Part shown: positions 34,680-42,566 of the stretch, in pieces
Layout: each line of letters begins with the position of its first letter
How positions within the stretch are numbered: the first letter of the stretch is position 1
DNA from: Berkiella_A sp963976875
GTDB lineage: Bacteria; Pseudomonadota; Gammaproteobacteria; Berkiellales; Berkiellaceae
Assembly (NCBI GenBank): GCA_963976875.1
Contig: CAXBML010000023.1
Location: 1 to 45,595, forward strand
Length of the DNA stretch: 45,595 nt
Direction: 5' to 3'
Made by a program: the position numbers and the translations under genes
Notes under the pieces: model-generated
What the model was told of the DNA's origin: nothing
The model's database searches: none
The model's input: the letters and a program-made list of their open reading frames with translations, nothing else

Positions 34680-35558
34680 GTGGTTCAATTTCAAGTTATG
34701 CTCAATTCAGCCGTCAAATTATCTCATACCCATGTTCCTGGAGATTCAAATCTTCCTCCCGTTCTTTTTATTCATGGCAGAGGCTCAACCAAAGACACCT
34801 GGTCTAATGTTGTAGAATCAGGAATGAAGAATGAAGCCTATATTATTGATCTTAGAGGACATGGTGAGTCTATTTATAATGGGGTAAATTTTGACCTTCC
34901 TGCTATGGCAAAAGATATTGCAATATTTCTAAATGATAATAGCCTCGATAAGTGTATCATAGTCGCTCACTCTATGGGGTCTAGAGTTGCAACTTACTTT
35001 TGTGCAGAATATCCAGAGTATGTTTCAGGATTATTTATTGAGGATATGGATATGAAAGCAAAACCAGAAATATCCTTTTCGGAAAACCATACCAAACGAT
35101 TGTCAGAACTTAAGAGACTATATCGCACCGAAAAAGAACTCATCGACGCCTTGATATATGTTGGCTGTATAGATTCAAAAATCAAACGAATCATTGGCTC
35201 ACCTAGCAAGTGCTTTCAAACAAAAACTGGTTCCTACTATCTAGGGGCGAGCCCATATGTTGAATATCTCATACATAAGGAGATTCAGGAGTCAAATGCG
35301 TGTCAAGATGCTTTCTGCAAACTTGGAACACACGAGCATATACCCGTCACTTTAGTTTATGCGGACAAAAATTCTCATGTGAGCAAAGAAGGACTTTTAA
35401 ATATGCATGCTCTTATGCCAAGATTAGTAAGCCATCAAATTGCTGATTCAGAACACAGTATACATAAGTCAAATCTGACTGCATTTAAAGATTGTTTGGA
35501 AGATTTTGTGCAGACAGTATCTCAATCATTTGTTTCTAAAAAAACACATCACATATAA
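34680..35558 (+). CDS. Alpha/beta hydrolase
   Basis: The 292-aa protein follows the alpha/beta-hydrolase pattern: VLFIHGRGSTKDTW (oxyanion-hole HG, about 28-41), IIDLRGHGES (about 55-64), and the nucleophile elbow AHSMGS with Ser98. The charge-relay Asp and His are likely in VYADKNSHVS (about 230-240) and SEHSIHKSN near 260. It may act as an esterase, lipase or thioesterase; substrate unknown. The start is GTG 34680 or ATG 34698, neither with a clear RBS. It converges with the YopJ-like gene, with 11 bp between their stops. Confidence 0.85.
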   Translation: MVQFQVMLNSAVKLSHTHVPGDSNLPPVLFIHGRGSTKDTWSNVVESGMKNEAYIIDLRGHGESIYNGVNFDLPAMAKDIAIFLNDNSLDKCIIVAHSMGSRVATYFCAEYPEYVSGLFIEDMDMKAKPEISFSENHTKRLSELKRLYRTEKELIDALIYVGCIDSKIKRIIGSPSKCFQTKTGSYYLGASPYVEYLIHKEIQESNACQDAFCKLGTHEHIPVTLVYADKNSHVSKEGLLNMHALMPRLVSHQIADSEHSIHKSNLTAFKDCLEDFVQTVSQSFVSKKTHHI

Positions 35559-35569
35559 ACTATTGTTAT

Positions 35570-36871
35570 TTATATCCTAGGACGAGATGATTGTTTGTTT
35601 TGCGATTCTTTTTTTGCACTGGTCTGCAACTGTCTTGTTAGCTCGACTAATGATAGCTTACCTTTAGGTGCTATTCCAAGCCCTTCATCTCGAGTTTTGC
35701 GCATTTCCTCTTCTAGATATTCATTAACTAAGTAATTTAATGGATGTTCCTCTGTACAGTCTTGTATTTTGGTGTTATCGGAATTAATCAAAAGTTCAGC
35801 GGGAATGTTTTCTAAATGCTGTAGAATAAGCTCTAGCCCAGATGACTTTAAAATACACTCTTTGATTTGAGCTTCTGACATTTTGCTGACATTCTCCAGC
35901 AATATTTTTGCATGCTTTTCTCGACGTTTATCGACAGAAAAATTAGATGTAACAACTTTTCTTTTATTTAGTATTACTGTTTCATCTTTTTCACTTTCAC
36001 TTTCACTTTCACTTTCGCTCTCCGATTTAGGTATTTTAAACTCTTTTGTTTCTTTTGTTCCAATACTGCTGCTACCTTTATGGCGTAGTGCATATTCCTG
36101 GACACTCTCAGTTTTCTGGGCATTAGTGGACATGGGGAGCGTTTTGTGTCTCTGAGGATACGACTCAAAAAATCTTTGGGATTGAGCATATTTTGCAATT
36201 TCGGGCGGGAGGTTCTCAATTTGGATTACAGAGGTATCTATTGCAAAATATGGATCGTCATACTCTTCATTATCAATGATGTTATCTTTATTAAGCGGGA
36301 GGACATTTGTAGTTTGTGTTTGAATAAAGTCATCAATGGTGTCCGCAATTCTAAAAGCTTGTTTTAGAGCCATGAATGATTCTGAGCCACAAGAAACTGA
36401 ATCTACCTGACGATTTTTTTTGAAAGTATATATGCTTGACTCCGCACCGGCTCCATGTTGAATTGCTGCTGTTATTTGGGCAACACTGTTGATTCCTACT
36501 TTTGATCTTTCTGTACCTAATGATTCAAAAATGTAAATGCTCTCATTGTTTACCATTATAGGTGTTCTGTGGCGGCCTCCAGAAACAACAATCATGCCAT
36601 ATGTTGATATGCCACCTAATTTACAAGCTTCCATAATGAGAGGTATGTCCTTTGGAGAGTTTAAGTTGAAAAATGGTTTCTCAATTTTCTGTTTACCAGT
36701 TTGGAGGGATATAGATTCAGAATAATAATTATGTAATAAATGCGCCCCCAATGGATTTGCTTTTTGCTTCAGTGTCATCGGTTTTAGTGGCAGTTCTTTT
36801 TTTTCCAACTCACCGACCGCTTTTTCAGCATCTTTGTCTTTAGCATTGAAATATTTTGGTGTTTCTCCCAT
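35570..36871 (-). CDS. YopJ/CE-clan-like cysteine protease or acetyltransferase effector candidate
   Basis: The 433-aa protein starts at ATG 36871 after GAGGA. Residues 95-165 fit the order of the CE-clan triad: GGRHRTPIMVN (H101), SIYIFESLG (E116), then RQVDSVSCGSESFMALKQAF with Q155 and C161. This is close to YopJ-type sequences (His, Glu, Gln...SxECG). YopJ proteins acetylate host kinases; related CE-clan proteases remove ubiquitin-like tags. Residues about 285-300 are a Ser-Glu repeat encoded by a TCACTT-type hexanucleotide run, so its length can vary without frameshift. The C-terminal 130 residues are helical and unassigned. No signal peptide. Repeat copy B lies 79 nt upstream. Confidence 0.6.
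   Translation of the reverse strand: MGETPKYFNAKDKDAEKAVGELEKKELPLKPMTLKQKANPLGAHLLHNYYSESISLQTGKQKIEKPFFNLNSPKDIPLIMEACKLGGISTYGMIVVSGGRHRTPIMVNNESIYIFESLGTERSKVGINSVAQITAAIQHGAGAESSIYTFKKNRQVDSVSCGSESFMALKQAFRIADTIDDFIQTQTTNVLPLNKDNIIDNEEYDDPYFAIDTSVIQIENLPPEIAKYAQSQRFFESYPQRHKTLPMSTNAQKTESVQEYALRHKGSSSIGTKETKEFKIPKSESESESESESEKDETVILNKRKVVTSNFSVDKRREKHAKILLENVSKMSEAQIKECILKSSGLELILQHLENIPAELLINSDNTKIQDCTEEHPLNYLVNEYLEEEMRKTRDEGLGIAPKGKLSLVELTRQLQTSAKKESQNKQSSRPRI
35989..36022 (-). repeat. Hexanucleotide tract coding Ser-Glu repeats
   Basis: TCACTT-type 6-bp units repeat about five times with slight variation, encoding SESESESE inside the YopJ-like gene. As 6-bp units, gain or loss keeps the frame. 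Confidence 0.8.
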
Positions 36872-36950
36872 TGGATTGTCCTCATTTGCTCTAAACGTGC
36901 TATTTAATACATAGGATTAAATTAAGTTAAGAAAGTTCAAATAAAATGTA

Positions 36951-37050
36951 TATGTGTAACCGCAAAGCGAGATGTCCGGTTTTGACCAAAGGTAAAATGT
37001 CCTGTGATAATAATCACTTAAGGCAAGGATGCCTTAAACGTGATTCTACA
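36951..37050 (-). repeat. 100-bp hairpin-bearing repeat, copy B
   Basis: Reverse-complement copy of 3099-3198 with 4 mismatches. Its minus-strand reading ends 79 nt before the ATG of the YopJ-like gene. The same TTAAGGCA/TGCCTTAA and GTGAT/ATCAC stems are preserved. The substituted bases lie outside these stems. Confidence 0.9.
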
Positions 37051-37146
37051 CGAAAAGCATAAGCACACAGAAGGTTATGTGATTGAATGCTGAATATTTA
37101 TTAGTGGACTTCAGGCTTATTATAGGTCACATAAACGATAAGAGTT

Positions 37147-37656
37147 TTAGAGACTCTCTTTAACTAATTTTAATATTTCTAACCAATTAGAGCCCCATTG
37201 AGCCCAACTGGGTATTTGGATATCCACCTTTTGCTTTCCAAATAAAAAGCAATGATTCGTTTCTGAAGAAATGTAATTTAGAACATCAATCCTATCGTCA
37301 ATAAAGTGGGTGAGGGAATGCTCTTTGCAATATTTGGCTTTTTCTGATCTCTCTAAGCAAAAAACTATGTTCCCACGATTGACGCCAGTTTTCTCAAAGA
37401 ACTTATTAGCTTCTAGCCAGGCAATAGTTTTTCTTTGTGTATTCGGGTATGCTTTACTTACCAACCAGACTCTATGTTCAAAAATTTTGACTAATTCTTT
37501 AATAGAGTCAAAACAATCAGCCATAGCTGATGTTTCAACTATTTTTTCCATATTGTTTTCTTGGATAAATGAAGTATCATTATTAGACTTGCTATCTCCA
37601 TTGATGATAACTCGCCCGATATCTATACCAAGCGCTATATTTCTTTTTTTATTCAT
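37147..37656 (-). CDS. HAD-superfamily phosphatase
   Basis: The 169-aa protein has the HAD pattern: ALGIDIGRVIINGD (motif I, nucleophile D12, DxG form as in some small phosphatases), VWLVSKAYP (motif II, Ser), a Lys in AKYCKEH (motif III), and HFIDDRIDVL (motif IV DD, about 117-126). Size and DDR motif resemble nucleotidase or polynucleotide 3'/5'-phosphatase members. It is the second gene of a two-gene unit with the HD protein (12 bp gap, RBS TAGGAAA). Its position next to HD, LysR and KptA genes suggests a nucleotide or nucleic-acid-end substrate, which is inference. Confidence 0.8.
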   Translation of the reverse strand: MNKKRNIALGIDIGRVIINGDSKSNNDTSFIQENNMEKIVETSAMADCFDSIKELVKIFEHRVWLVSKAYPNTQRKTIAWLEANKFFEKTGVNRGNIVFCLERSEKAKYCKEHSLTHFIDDRIDVLNYISSETNHCFLFGKQKVDIQIPSWAQWGSNWLEILKLVKESL

Positions 37657-37668
37657 AGGTTTTTCCTA

Positions 37669-38193
37669 CTATTCGGTAAGGATTTTGTTAATTAAATTTT
37701 TTTTCTGGCATTCGCCTAAAAACCACATTATCGGCTCATTAGCTAGAAAACCTCCAGGACAATCAACTCTATCTGCGATCATAAAGATACAGAGTAATTT
37801 GATATCCACTAACCTACACATTTTTTTCCAAGCTTTATCGCCGGGTGCTTCGCCTTTACTGTGAGCTATAAACCAGGGCAGGTTCACGTCATGGTATTTT
37901 ACAAAGTGCAGTAATGTTTCATCTGTTGCTCCATATTTGTTTAACAATTCCACTGAACCTTGTGGATTTGCATGGCCTAATATTTTTCCAATATCATGTA
38001 CTTTAGCGACAGTTCCTAATAGATTTGCTTCATCCTGGGTAAGGTTATTTAGTCGAGATAAATCATTAGCTCGCTGTACAACCTGCTCAGTATGCTCATA
38101 TGCATTTGCTGCCAGGTGTTTTTTTTGGTTTAAGCTTACGTTTTTTAGTTTTTGGTAAACTCGTATAAATAATTCATTTATGTGTAATTTCAT
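37669..38193 (-). CDS. HD-domain phosphohydrolase
   Basis: The 174-aa protein has the HD metal-site pattern: AYEHTEQV (H34), VAKVHDIGKI (H66-D67), GHANPQG (H74), and VKYHDVNLPW (H101-D102). HD proteins cleave phosphate esters in nucleotides or RNA (for example 2',3'-cyclic phosphates). The order is that of small stand-alone HD enzymes. It is the first gene of the HD-HAD pair. The AGAGAG before the ATG is a modest RBS. The intergenic region to the divergent LysR gene holds a palindrome (see regulatory entry), so both operons may be controlled by that regulator. Confidence 0.82.
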   Translation of the reverse strand: MKLHINELFIRVYQKLKNVSLNQKKHLAANAYEHTEQVVQRANDLSRLNNLTQDEANLLGTVAKVHDIGKILGHANPQGSVELLNKYGATDETLLHFVKYHDVNLPWFIAHSKGEAPGDKAWKKMCRLVDIKLLCIFMIADRVDCPGGFLANEPIMWFLGECQKKNLINKILTE

Positions 38194-38258
38194 GATTCTG
38201 TTCTCTCTTTAATAGTGCTTCTATTTAAAAAATTTAGTTAATTATAAAACCTAAGGCT

Positions 38259-38273
38259 ATAGTTGAGAACTAT
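38259..38273. promoter_or_regulatory. Candidate LysR-type operator
   Basis: ATAGTT-GAG-AACTAT is a perfect 6-3-6 palindrome of the T-N11-A type that LysR regulators bind. A second, weaker palindrome, CTATAGTTTATTCTTATAG, lies at about 38286-38304. Both are in the 114 bp between the divergent HD and LysR genes. Confidence 0.55.
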
Positions 38274-38307
38274 TGTTTATTTATAAGCTATAGTTTATTC
38301 TTATAGT

Positions 38308-39183
38308 ATGAATATCGATTGGTTGAAATCATTTTTGGTATTTTCAGATACATGTAATTTCACACATGCAGCTGAAAAACTTCATATTTCGCAGCCTGCA
38401 TTACACGTAAAGATTCAAAAACTTTCAGACTATGTGGGATTACCTCTTTATCTAAAGAAAGGTCGAGAGATTGTCTTAACTGAAGAGGGCGAGCAACTAT
38501 GTGCATTTGCACGAGAGTTGTGCGAAAGTACTGATGATTTTATGAGGAAGGTTCATAGAAGACGAGAAAACCCAGATCAAATCTTGGCGGCAGGTGAAGG
38601 CGCCTTTCAATATTTACTCGGTCCAGGAATAAAGGCCTTCCTAAAATCGGGGCAAATGCTTAAAATCTTGACCTTAAATCGGGATATGACTATCCAAGCG
38701 GTTAAAACTGGTTTAGCCCATTTGGGTGTAACGGTTACTAGTGTTGCACCAGAGAGTTTAACTATGCAACCGTTAACAACCGTTGCGCAATGCTTAGTTC
38801 TACCAAAGCATCATCCATTATGCTCTAAACAGAAAGTAGTCATAAAAGACTTAGACAATATTCCGTTGATATTGCCCCCCATAGATAAAGCTCACCGCGT
38901 TACAATTGCAAATTACTTTCAAGCTAGTAACAGCAAGCTGAACATTAGTGTTGAGGCAAGTGGTTGGGAGCTAATGATAAAGTTTGTTGAGTTAGGTTTT
39001 GGTTTAACTATTGTTAATAGTTGTTGTAACATACCTAAAGGGTTTGTTGCCAAGCCTCTACCTGAGTTGCCAAGCTTAAAGTATCAACTCATTAGCAGAA
39101 AAAACAAAAAAGCGTCTCATCTTAACCAGCAGTTAGTCAATACTTTACTGGAACATAAAAATACTTGGGCAAATGAAGAATAG
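38308..39183 (+). CDS. LysR-type transcriptional regulator
   Basis: The 291-aa protein has the LysR helix-turn-helix: FTHAAEKLHISQPALHVKIQ (about 18-37) with LPLYLKKGREIVLTEEGEQL after it, and an effector domain from about residue 90. The family usually controls a divergent target and itself from the space between them, here the HD-HAD operon. It is followed 11 bp later by kptA, so the two are co-transcribed. The inducer is unknown. Full-length and intact. Confidence 0.93.
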   Translation: MNIDWLKSFLVFSDTCNFTHAAEKLHISQPALHVKIQKLSDYVGLPLYLKKGREIVLTEEGEQLCAFARELCESTDDFMRKVHRRRENPDQILAAGEGAFQYLLGPGIKAFLKSGQMLKILTLNRDMTIQAVKTGLAHLGVTVTSVAPESLTMQPLTTVAQCLVLPKHHPLCSKQKVVIKDLDNIPLILPPIDKAHRVTIANYFQASNSKLNISVEASGWELMIKFVELGFGLTIVNSCCNIPKGFVAKPLPELPSLKYQLISRKNKKASHLNQQLVNTLLEHKNTWANEE

Positions 39184-39194
39184 GTAGAACATCA

Positions 39195-39746
39195 ATGGAT
39201 AAAGCACTTGTCTCGCTCAGTAAATTAATGTCCTATGCATTAAGGCATGAGCCTTGGGTGTTTGAGCTTGAGCTGGATGAGAAGGGCTGGGTTGAAATTG
39301 AAAAGCTCATTTTGGCGTTGAAAAAAAATCAGCCTGAAATAGCAGGTATAGACAAGAGTCATTTCAAGAAAATTATAGAGCAATCAAGCAAAACCCGGTT
39401 TGAGATAAATGAACATCAAATTAGAGCTTTATATGGACATTCTATCCCGAAAAGGCTTTTAAAAACACCTGCCCAACCCCCTAAAATTTTATATCATGGT
39501 ACAACAATAGAGACAGCTGAAATTATTAAAAAAGATGGCATTAAGCCGATGTCCCGACAATATGTCCACCTCTCCATCGATACTGACACAGCAAAAGAAG
39601 TCGCTAAAAGAAAAGGAGCGCATATTACACTTTTAGTCGTACACGCACAAAAAGCCTACGACAATGGGATTGGGTTCTACCTGGGCAATGATAAGGTTTG
39701 GCTAAGCGATGCCATTTTGCCAGATTATCTTGAATTTAGTTGTTAA
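39195..39746 (+). CDS. kptA: RNA 2'-phosphotransferase (Tpt1/KptA)
   Basis: The 183-aa protein carries the KptA signatures: SKLMSYALRHEP (R17, H18), GWVEIEKLI, KTRFEI (R68), LYHGTT (H101), and MSRQYVHLS (R121, H125). The Arg-His-Arg-Arg set matches the active site of Tpt1, which moves a 2'-phosphate from RNA to NAD+, giving ADP-ribose 1'',2''-cyclic phosphate. In eukaryotes this finishes tRNA splicing; in bacteria the role is unclear, probably RNA repair or removal of 2'-phosphates. It follows LysR in an operon that diverges from HD and HAD genes. All key residues are present. Confidence 0.93.
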   Translation: MDKALVSLSKLMSYALRHEPWVFELELDEKGWVEIEKLILALKKNQPEIAGIDKSHFKKIIEQSSKTRFEINEHQIRALYGHSIPKRLLKTPAQPPKILYHGTTIETAEIIKKDGIKPMSRQYVHLSIDTDTAKEVAKRKGAHITLLVVHAQKAYDNGIGFYLGNDKVWLSDAILPDYLEFSC

Positions 39747-39937
39747 CCTCATGAGTGGCTAAAGTTGACTATTTCAGATCTGAGCACGTTGTGTTTTTAT
39801 ACCTATAACAGATAACAATGCCTGTCAACTTATCCAGCCGCGTTGGCTTTTCGTATAGTATTTAAGACAAGACACGTATTGATTGTTCAAAATGTAATAT
39901 ACTATTGTTAATGTTAGCAATCTTATACTATAGCTAA

Positions 39938-41077
39938 ATGAGCAAAAAAATTCCTTTTAAATTTCGTTGGTATCATATGGCGCTCATCATGATGATAATG
40001 CCAATAACCTTTTCAGTTGAGTTCTCTGTTATAAAGCCTATACAGAGCATTAAGTTACTATTCCAGCATCATAACTGGAGCCCCGTTCCAGCAACTGTTA
40101 CACGTGTTGGGGACGCATCAAGTACTATGCCACTATGTGGTAGTCAAAGGCCCCAAGTAGTCTATTTTTTTAATTTTAATGGTAAAGCCTATAGAGGTGA
40201 TAGGGTCTACTTTCAAGACTGTTTCCCATTAGCGCGTTCTAAAAAGATTGAAATATTACAGTACTATCAAACTCATAAAAATATTACAGTATATGTTAAT
40301 CCTGACAACCCACATGAAGCTGTAATCACAAAAGATCCATACTACAATGTTTTAGCTAATTTTATTCTCTACTTAATGATTTTTATTGCGGCATTATTTT
40401 TTAGAGGACTATGGTTAATTTTACAAAGACCGCTTAAAAAGCGTGGTTATCAATATACTGATTACTTACCAACAAAAAACCAGGACAGGCTAAATTCAAG
40501 CGGCTCTACGAGTAAGAATGTAGCGAAAACAGCAGTTTTTATTTTGTTGATATACCTGGCATTTATTCCTCAATGGGTTCTTGATCCATCCCAAGGGATA
40601 TTTTATGCTTTATGGGCCATTGAACTTAGCGTGATTTTATATTGGGCATGGCTTTATTTTCACCCTAAGTGCACAATTGAGTTGTCTCAAAATAATATAT
40701 ACCCCAATGAAACTTTTATGGTAAAGATTCATTTGTCCGGCAATTACAGTATATTAGAGAGTGTCGATGTTACATTATCTTGCGAAGAGCAATATTATCA
40801 CAAATGTGATTCGGTTCTTCATAGGAATAGAAGTACACCTTTAAAACGTCATGTTGTATGGCGTCAAGATGTTAAGCAATTTCTAGCGCCAGACATACAT
40901 CAATCAAATTCATTTGAAATAATAATACCTAAAGATGCTGCAACTTCCATGCGATTTGGTCACGCTTCTATTAAATGGATATTAAAAGTATCGAGTTACA
41001 CCAAAAGAAATGTAAAGTATAACTCCGAGTTCGAAATTGTCATATGGCCCAAAGAGTTGCATGAATATGAAAGTTAA
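39938..41077 (+). CDS. DUF3592-type membrane protein
   Basis: The 379-aa protein has a helix near the N-terminus (about 12-28), a DUF3592 ectodomain (about 45-130, with VPATVTRVGDASS and VYVNPDNPHEAVITKDPYYN), and helices at about 137-158 and 198-245. The remaining 130 residues form a beta-rich domain similar in style to arrestin-like sequences. DUF3592 function is unknown. Its stop overlaps the start of the next gene (ATG at 41061 or 41067, stop at 41075-41077), so the two are translationally coupled. Confidence 0.75.
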   Translation: MSKKIPFKFRWYHMALIMMIMPITFSVEFSVIKPIQSIKLLFQHHNWSPVPATVTRVGDASSTMPLCGSQRPQVVYFFNFNGKAYRGDRVYFQDCFPLARSKKIEILQYYQTHKNITVYVNPDNPHEAVITKDPYYNVLANFILYLMIFIAALFFRGLWLILQRPLKKRGYQYTDYLPTKNQDRLNSSGSTSKNVAKTAVFILLIYLAFIPQWVLDPSQGIFYALWAIELSVILYWAWLYFHPKCTIELSQNNIYPNETFMVKIHLSGNYSILESVDVTLSCEEQYYHKCDSVLHRNRSTPLKRHVVWRQDVKQFLAPDIHQSNSFEIIIPKDAATSMRFGHASIKWILKVSSYTKRNVKYNSEFEIVIWPKELHEYES

Positions 41078-41408
41078 TATTAATTTACCAAATCAGCATT
41101 ATCAGCCAGGCCAGATTATCAAGGGGCAATGTGACTGGGATATGGAAAGTCGTAAAAGGCCTAAATATATAAGAATTTTACTAAAAGTCTGGAATGAGGG
41201 CACCCATCCTCAAACTATCGTTGTTGCAGAAACCATTAATTTAAAGCCCGAAACATCTAAAGGTATCGTTGACTTTGAGTTTAAGCTACCTCTCTATCCC
41301 TTTAGCTATCAAGGCAAAAATTTTAATATATGCTGGGGGATACAGGGCGAGATGGGTAACGATGTTTTCCATTGTCAAACATTTAATCTAGGTTCGGCTG
41401 TGTCTTAA
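41061..41408 (+). CDS. Small arrestin-like beta protein coupled to the DUF3592 gene
   Basis: The preferred start is ATG 41061 (115 aa), overlapping the upstream stop; RBS-like AAAGAG lies inside the upstream gene. The protein is beta-rich (NINLPNQHYQPGQIIKGQCD, IRILLKVWNEG, FEFKLPLYPFSYQGKNF), with the style of an arrestin N-domain. It probably pairs with the C-terminal beta domain of the DUF3592 protein. No signal peptide. Confidence 0.65.
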   Translation: MNMKVNINLPNQHYQPGQIIKGQCDWDMESRKRPKYIRILLKVWNEGTHPQTIVVAETINLKPETSKGIVDFEFKLPLYPFSYQGKNFNICWGIQGEMGNDVFHCQTFNLGSAVS

Positions 41409-41446
41409 ACTAGATGTTATCATTATTTCTTACAAGCCTCCCTCCC

Positions 41447-42202
41447 TTAGCACCACAGGGGTTCAAAAATCTTAGCCTGCTCATTATTGATGGCTTCATT
41501 TGTTTTTGAAAGTACGAGATAAAAATGATGATAGCGATATGGGTTTGGCCTACAATAAATGCTAATCTTATATACCCCTTTTTCAACTGGGATTTTTATT
41601 TCATCCTGGTATGCTGTAACCCCAATTTCACCGGATTGTATTTCAACAAAAAACTCACCCGAGTTGTCTACACTCTTGTCAAAAATGGGTTGGGGAGGGA
41701 TAGGAGATGCACAATCGACAAGCATTATGGTGACTCTATATTGGCCATCACCTTCTGAATTTGAAAAAAAGTGAGATTTTCCTTGCTTTAAAAATTCATC
41801 CTTATTTTTTTCGCTGTATTCATTCCAGAATATTGGATCTCCAAAAACATACCCACCCATTGGTGTATATAAAATTTTTGATTTTTTCATCAGTAATTTT
41901 GGTTCTTGAATACCCTTTAGCTTTAGAATATTTTTTTTGCATTGAGTCGCAATTTTGGTTGATAGGTTTTTAGTATCATATTTACTATTAAGATGCAGAA
42001 AATGAATACATTGTTCCAGTTGACAAATATCGAGGCTTAAATTCTTCATAGATATACGGATTTTATTGATTAAACTAGTTGAGCACTTAAGTTTGTTTCG
42101 AGCATCCATATTGTTAAATTTCATGAATTCATCTTCAAGTTCAGCAAATGGAATGATTTCTGATTCTAGCTTTTTCATAAAATTACGGGTTTTGTTACTC
42201 AC
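41447..42202 (-). CDS. Unknown two-part protein
   Basis: A 251-aa protein starting at GTG 42202. The first 100 residues look helical. The remaining part is beta-rich with FVEIQSGEIGVTAYQDEIKI, KGVYKISIYCRP and YHHFYLVLSK. It resembles a family of toxin-immunity or competence-associated beta-sandwich proteins in style, but no signature fits well enough to name one. Convergent with the arrestin-like gene. Confidence 0.55.
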   Translation of the reverse strand: MSNKTRNFMKKLESEIIPFAELEDEFMKFNNMDARNKLKCSTSLINKIRISMKNLSLDICQLEQCIHFLHLNSKYDTKNLSTKIATQCKKNILKLKGIQEPKLLMKKSKILYTPMGGYVFGDPIFWNEYSEKNKDEFLKQGKSHFFSNSEGDGQYRVTIMLVDCASPIPPQPIFDKSVDNSGEFFVEIQSGEIGVTAYQDEIKIPVEKGVYKISIYCRPNPYRYHHFYLVLSKTNEAINNEQAKIFEPLWC

Positions 42203-42566
42203 AACTGCAGCCTATTAGCACTTCTAAATAAGATAGATGTGTATGATACCTGACTATTCTGGTGTGTCAACAAATATTGTTTCGTGTTTAGTTGAAATTT
42301 ATAAATATCCTGTAAAAACAGTAAGTTATATTTTCCACCCACTTTAAGAAAGGCTAACAAGGAGGGTACCCAGGCTGAATTGAGAATGGACGTTCGGGAA
42401 CAGGTCTATGTACTGGCCTCTGAAGCAAAACTTGTGGGGCATTTTGATGGTATGCAAAAGCCAAAATAAGCGCTAAAAAGTTTGTGCTATACAATCTAGA
42501 GCTCTAGCAAATTAATTTTAATTTCTTTAAACTGCTCCTATTTTTGTAACAATAACGAGAGCATTC
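42203..42566. other. Intergenic region with a decayed coding fragment
   Basis: About 365 bp. A frame at about 42341-42469 encodes a peptide ending SEAKLVGHFDGMQKPK with no start codon or RBS in a plausible position. It reads like the tail of a lost gene, which I could not identify. Confidence 0.4.
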
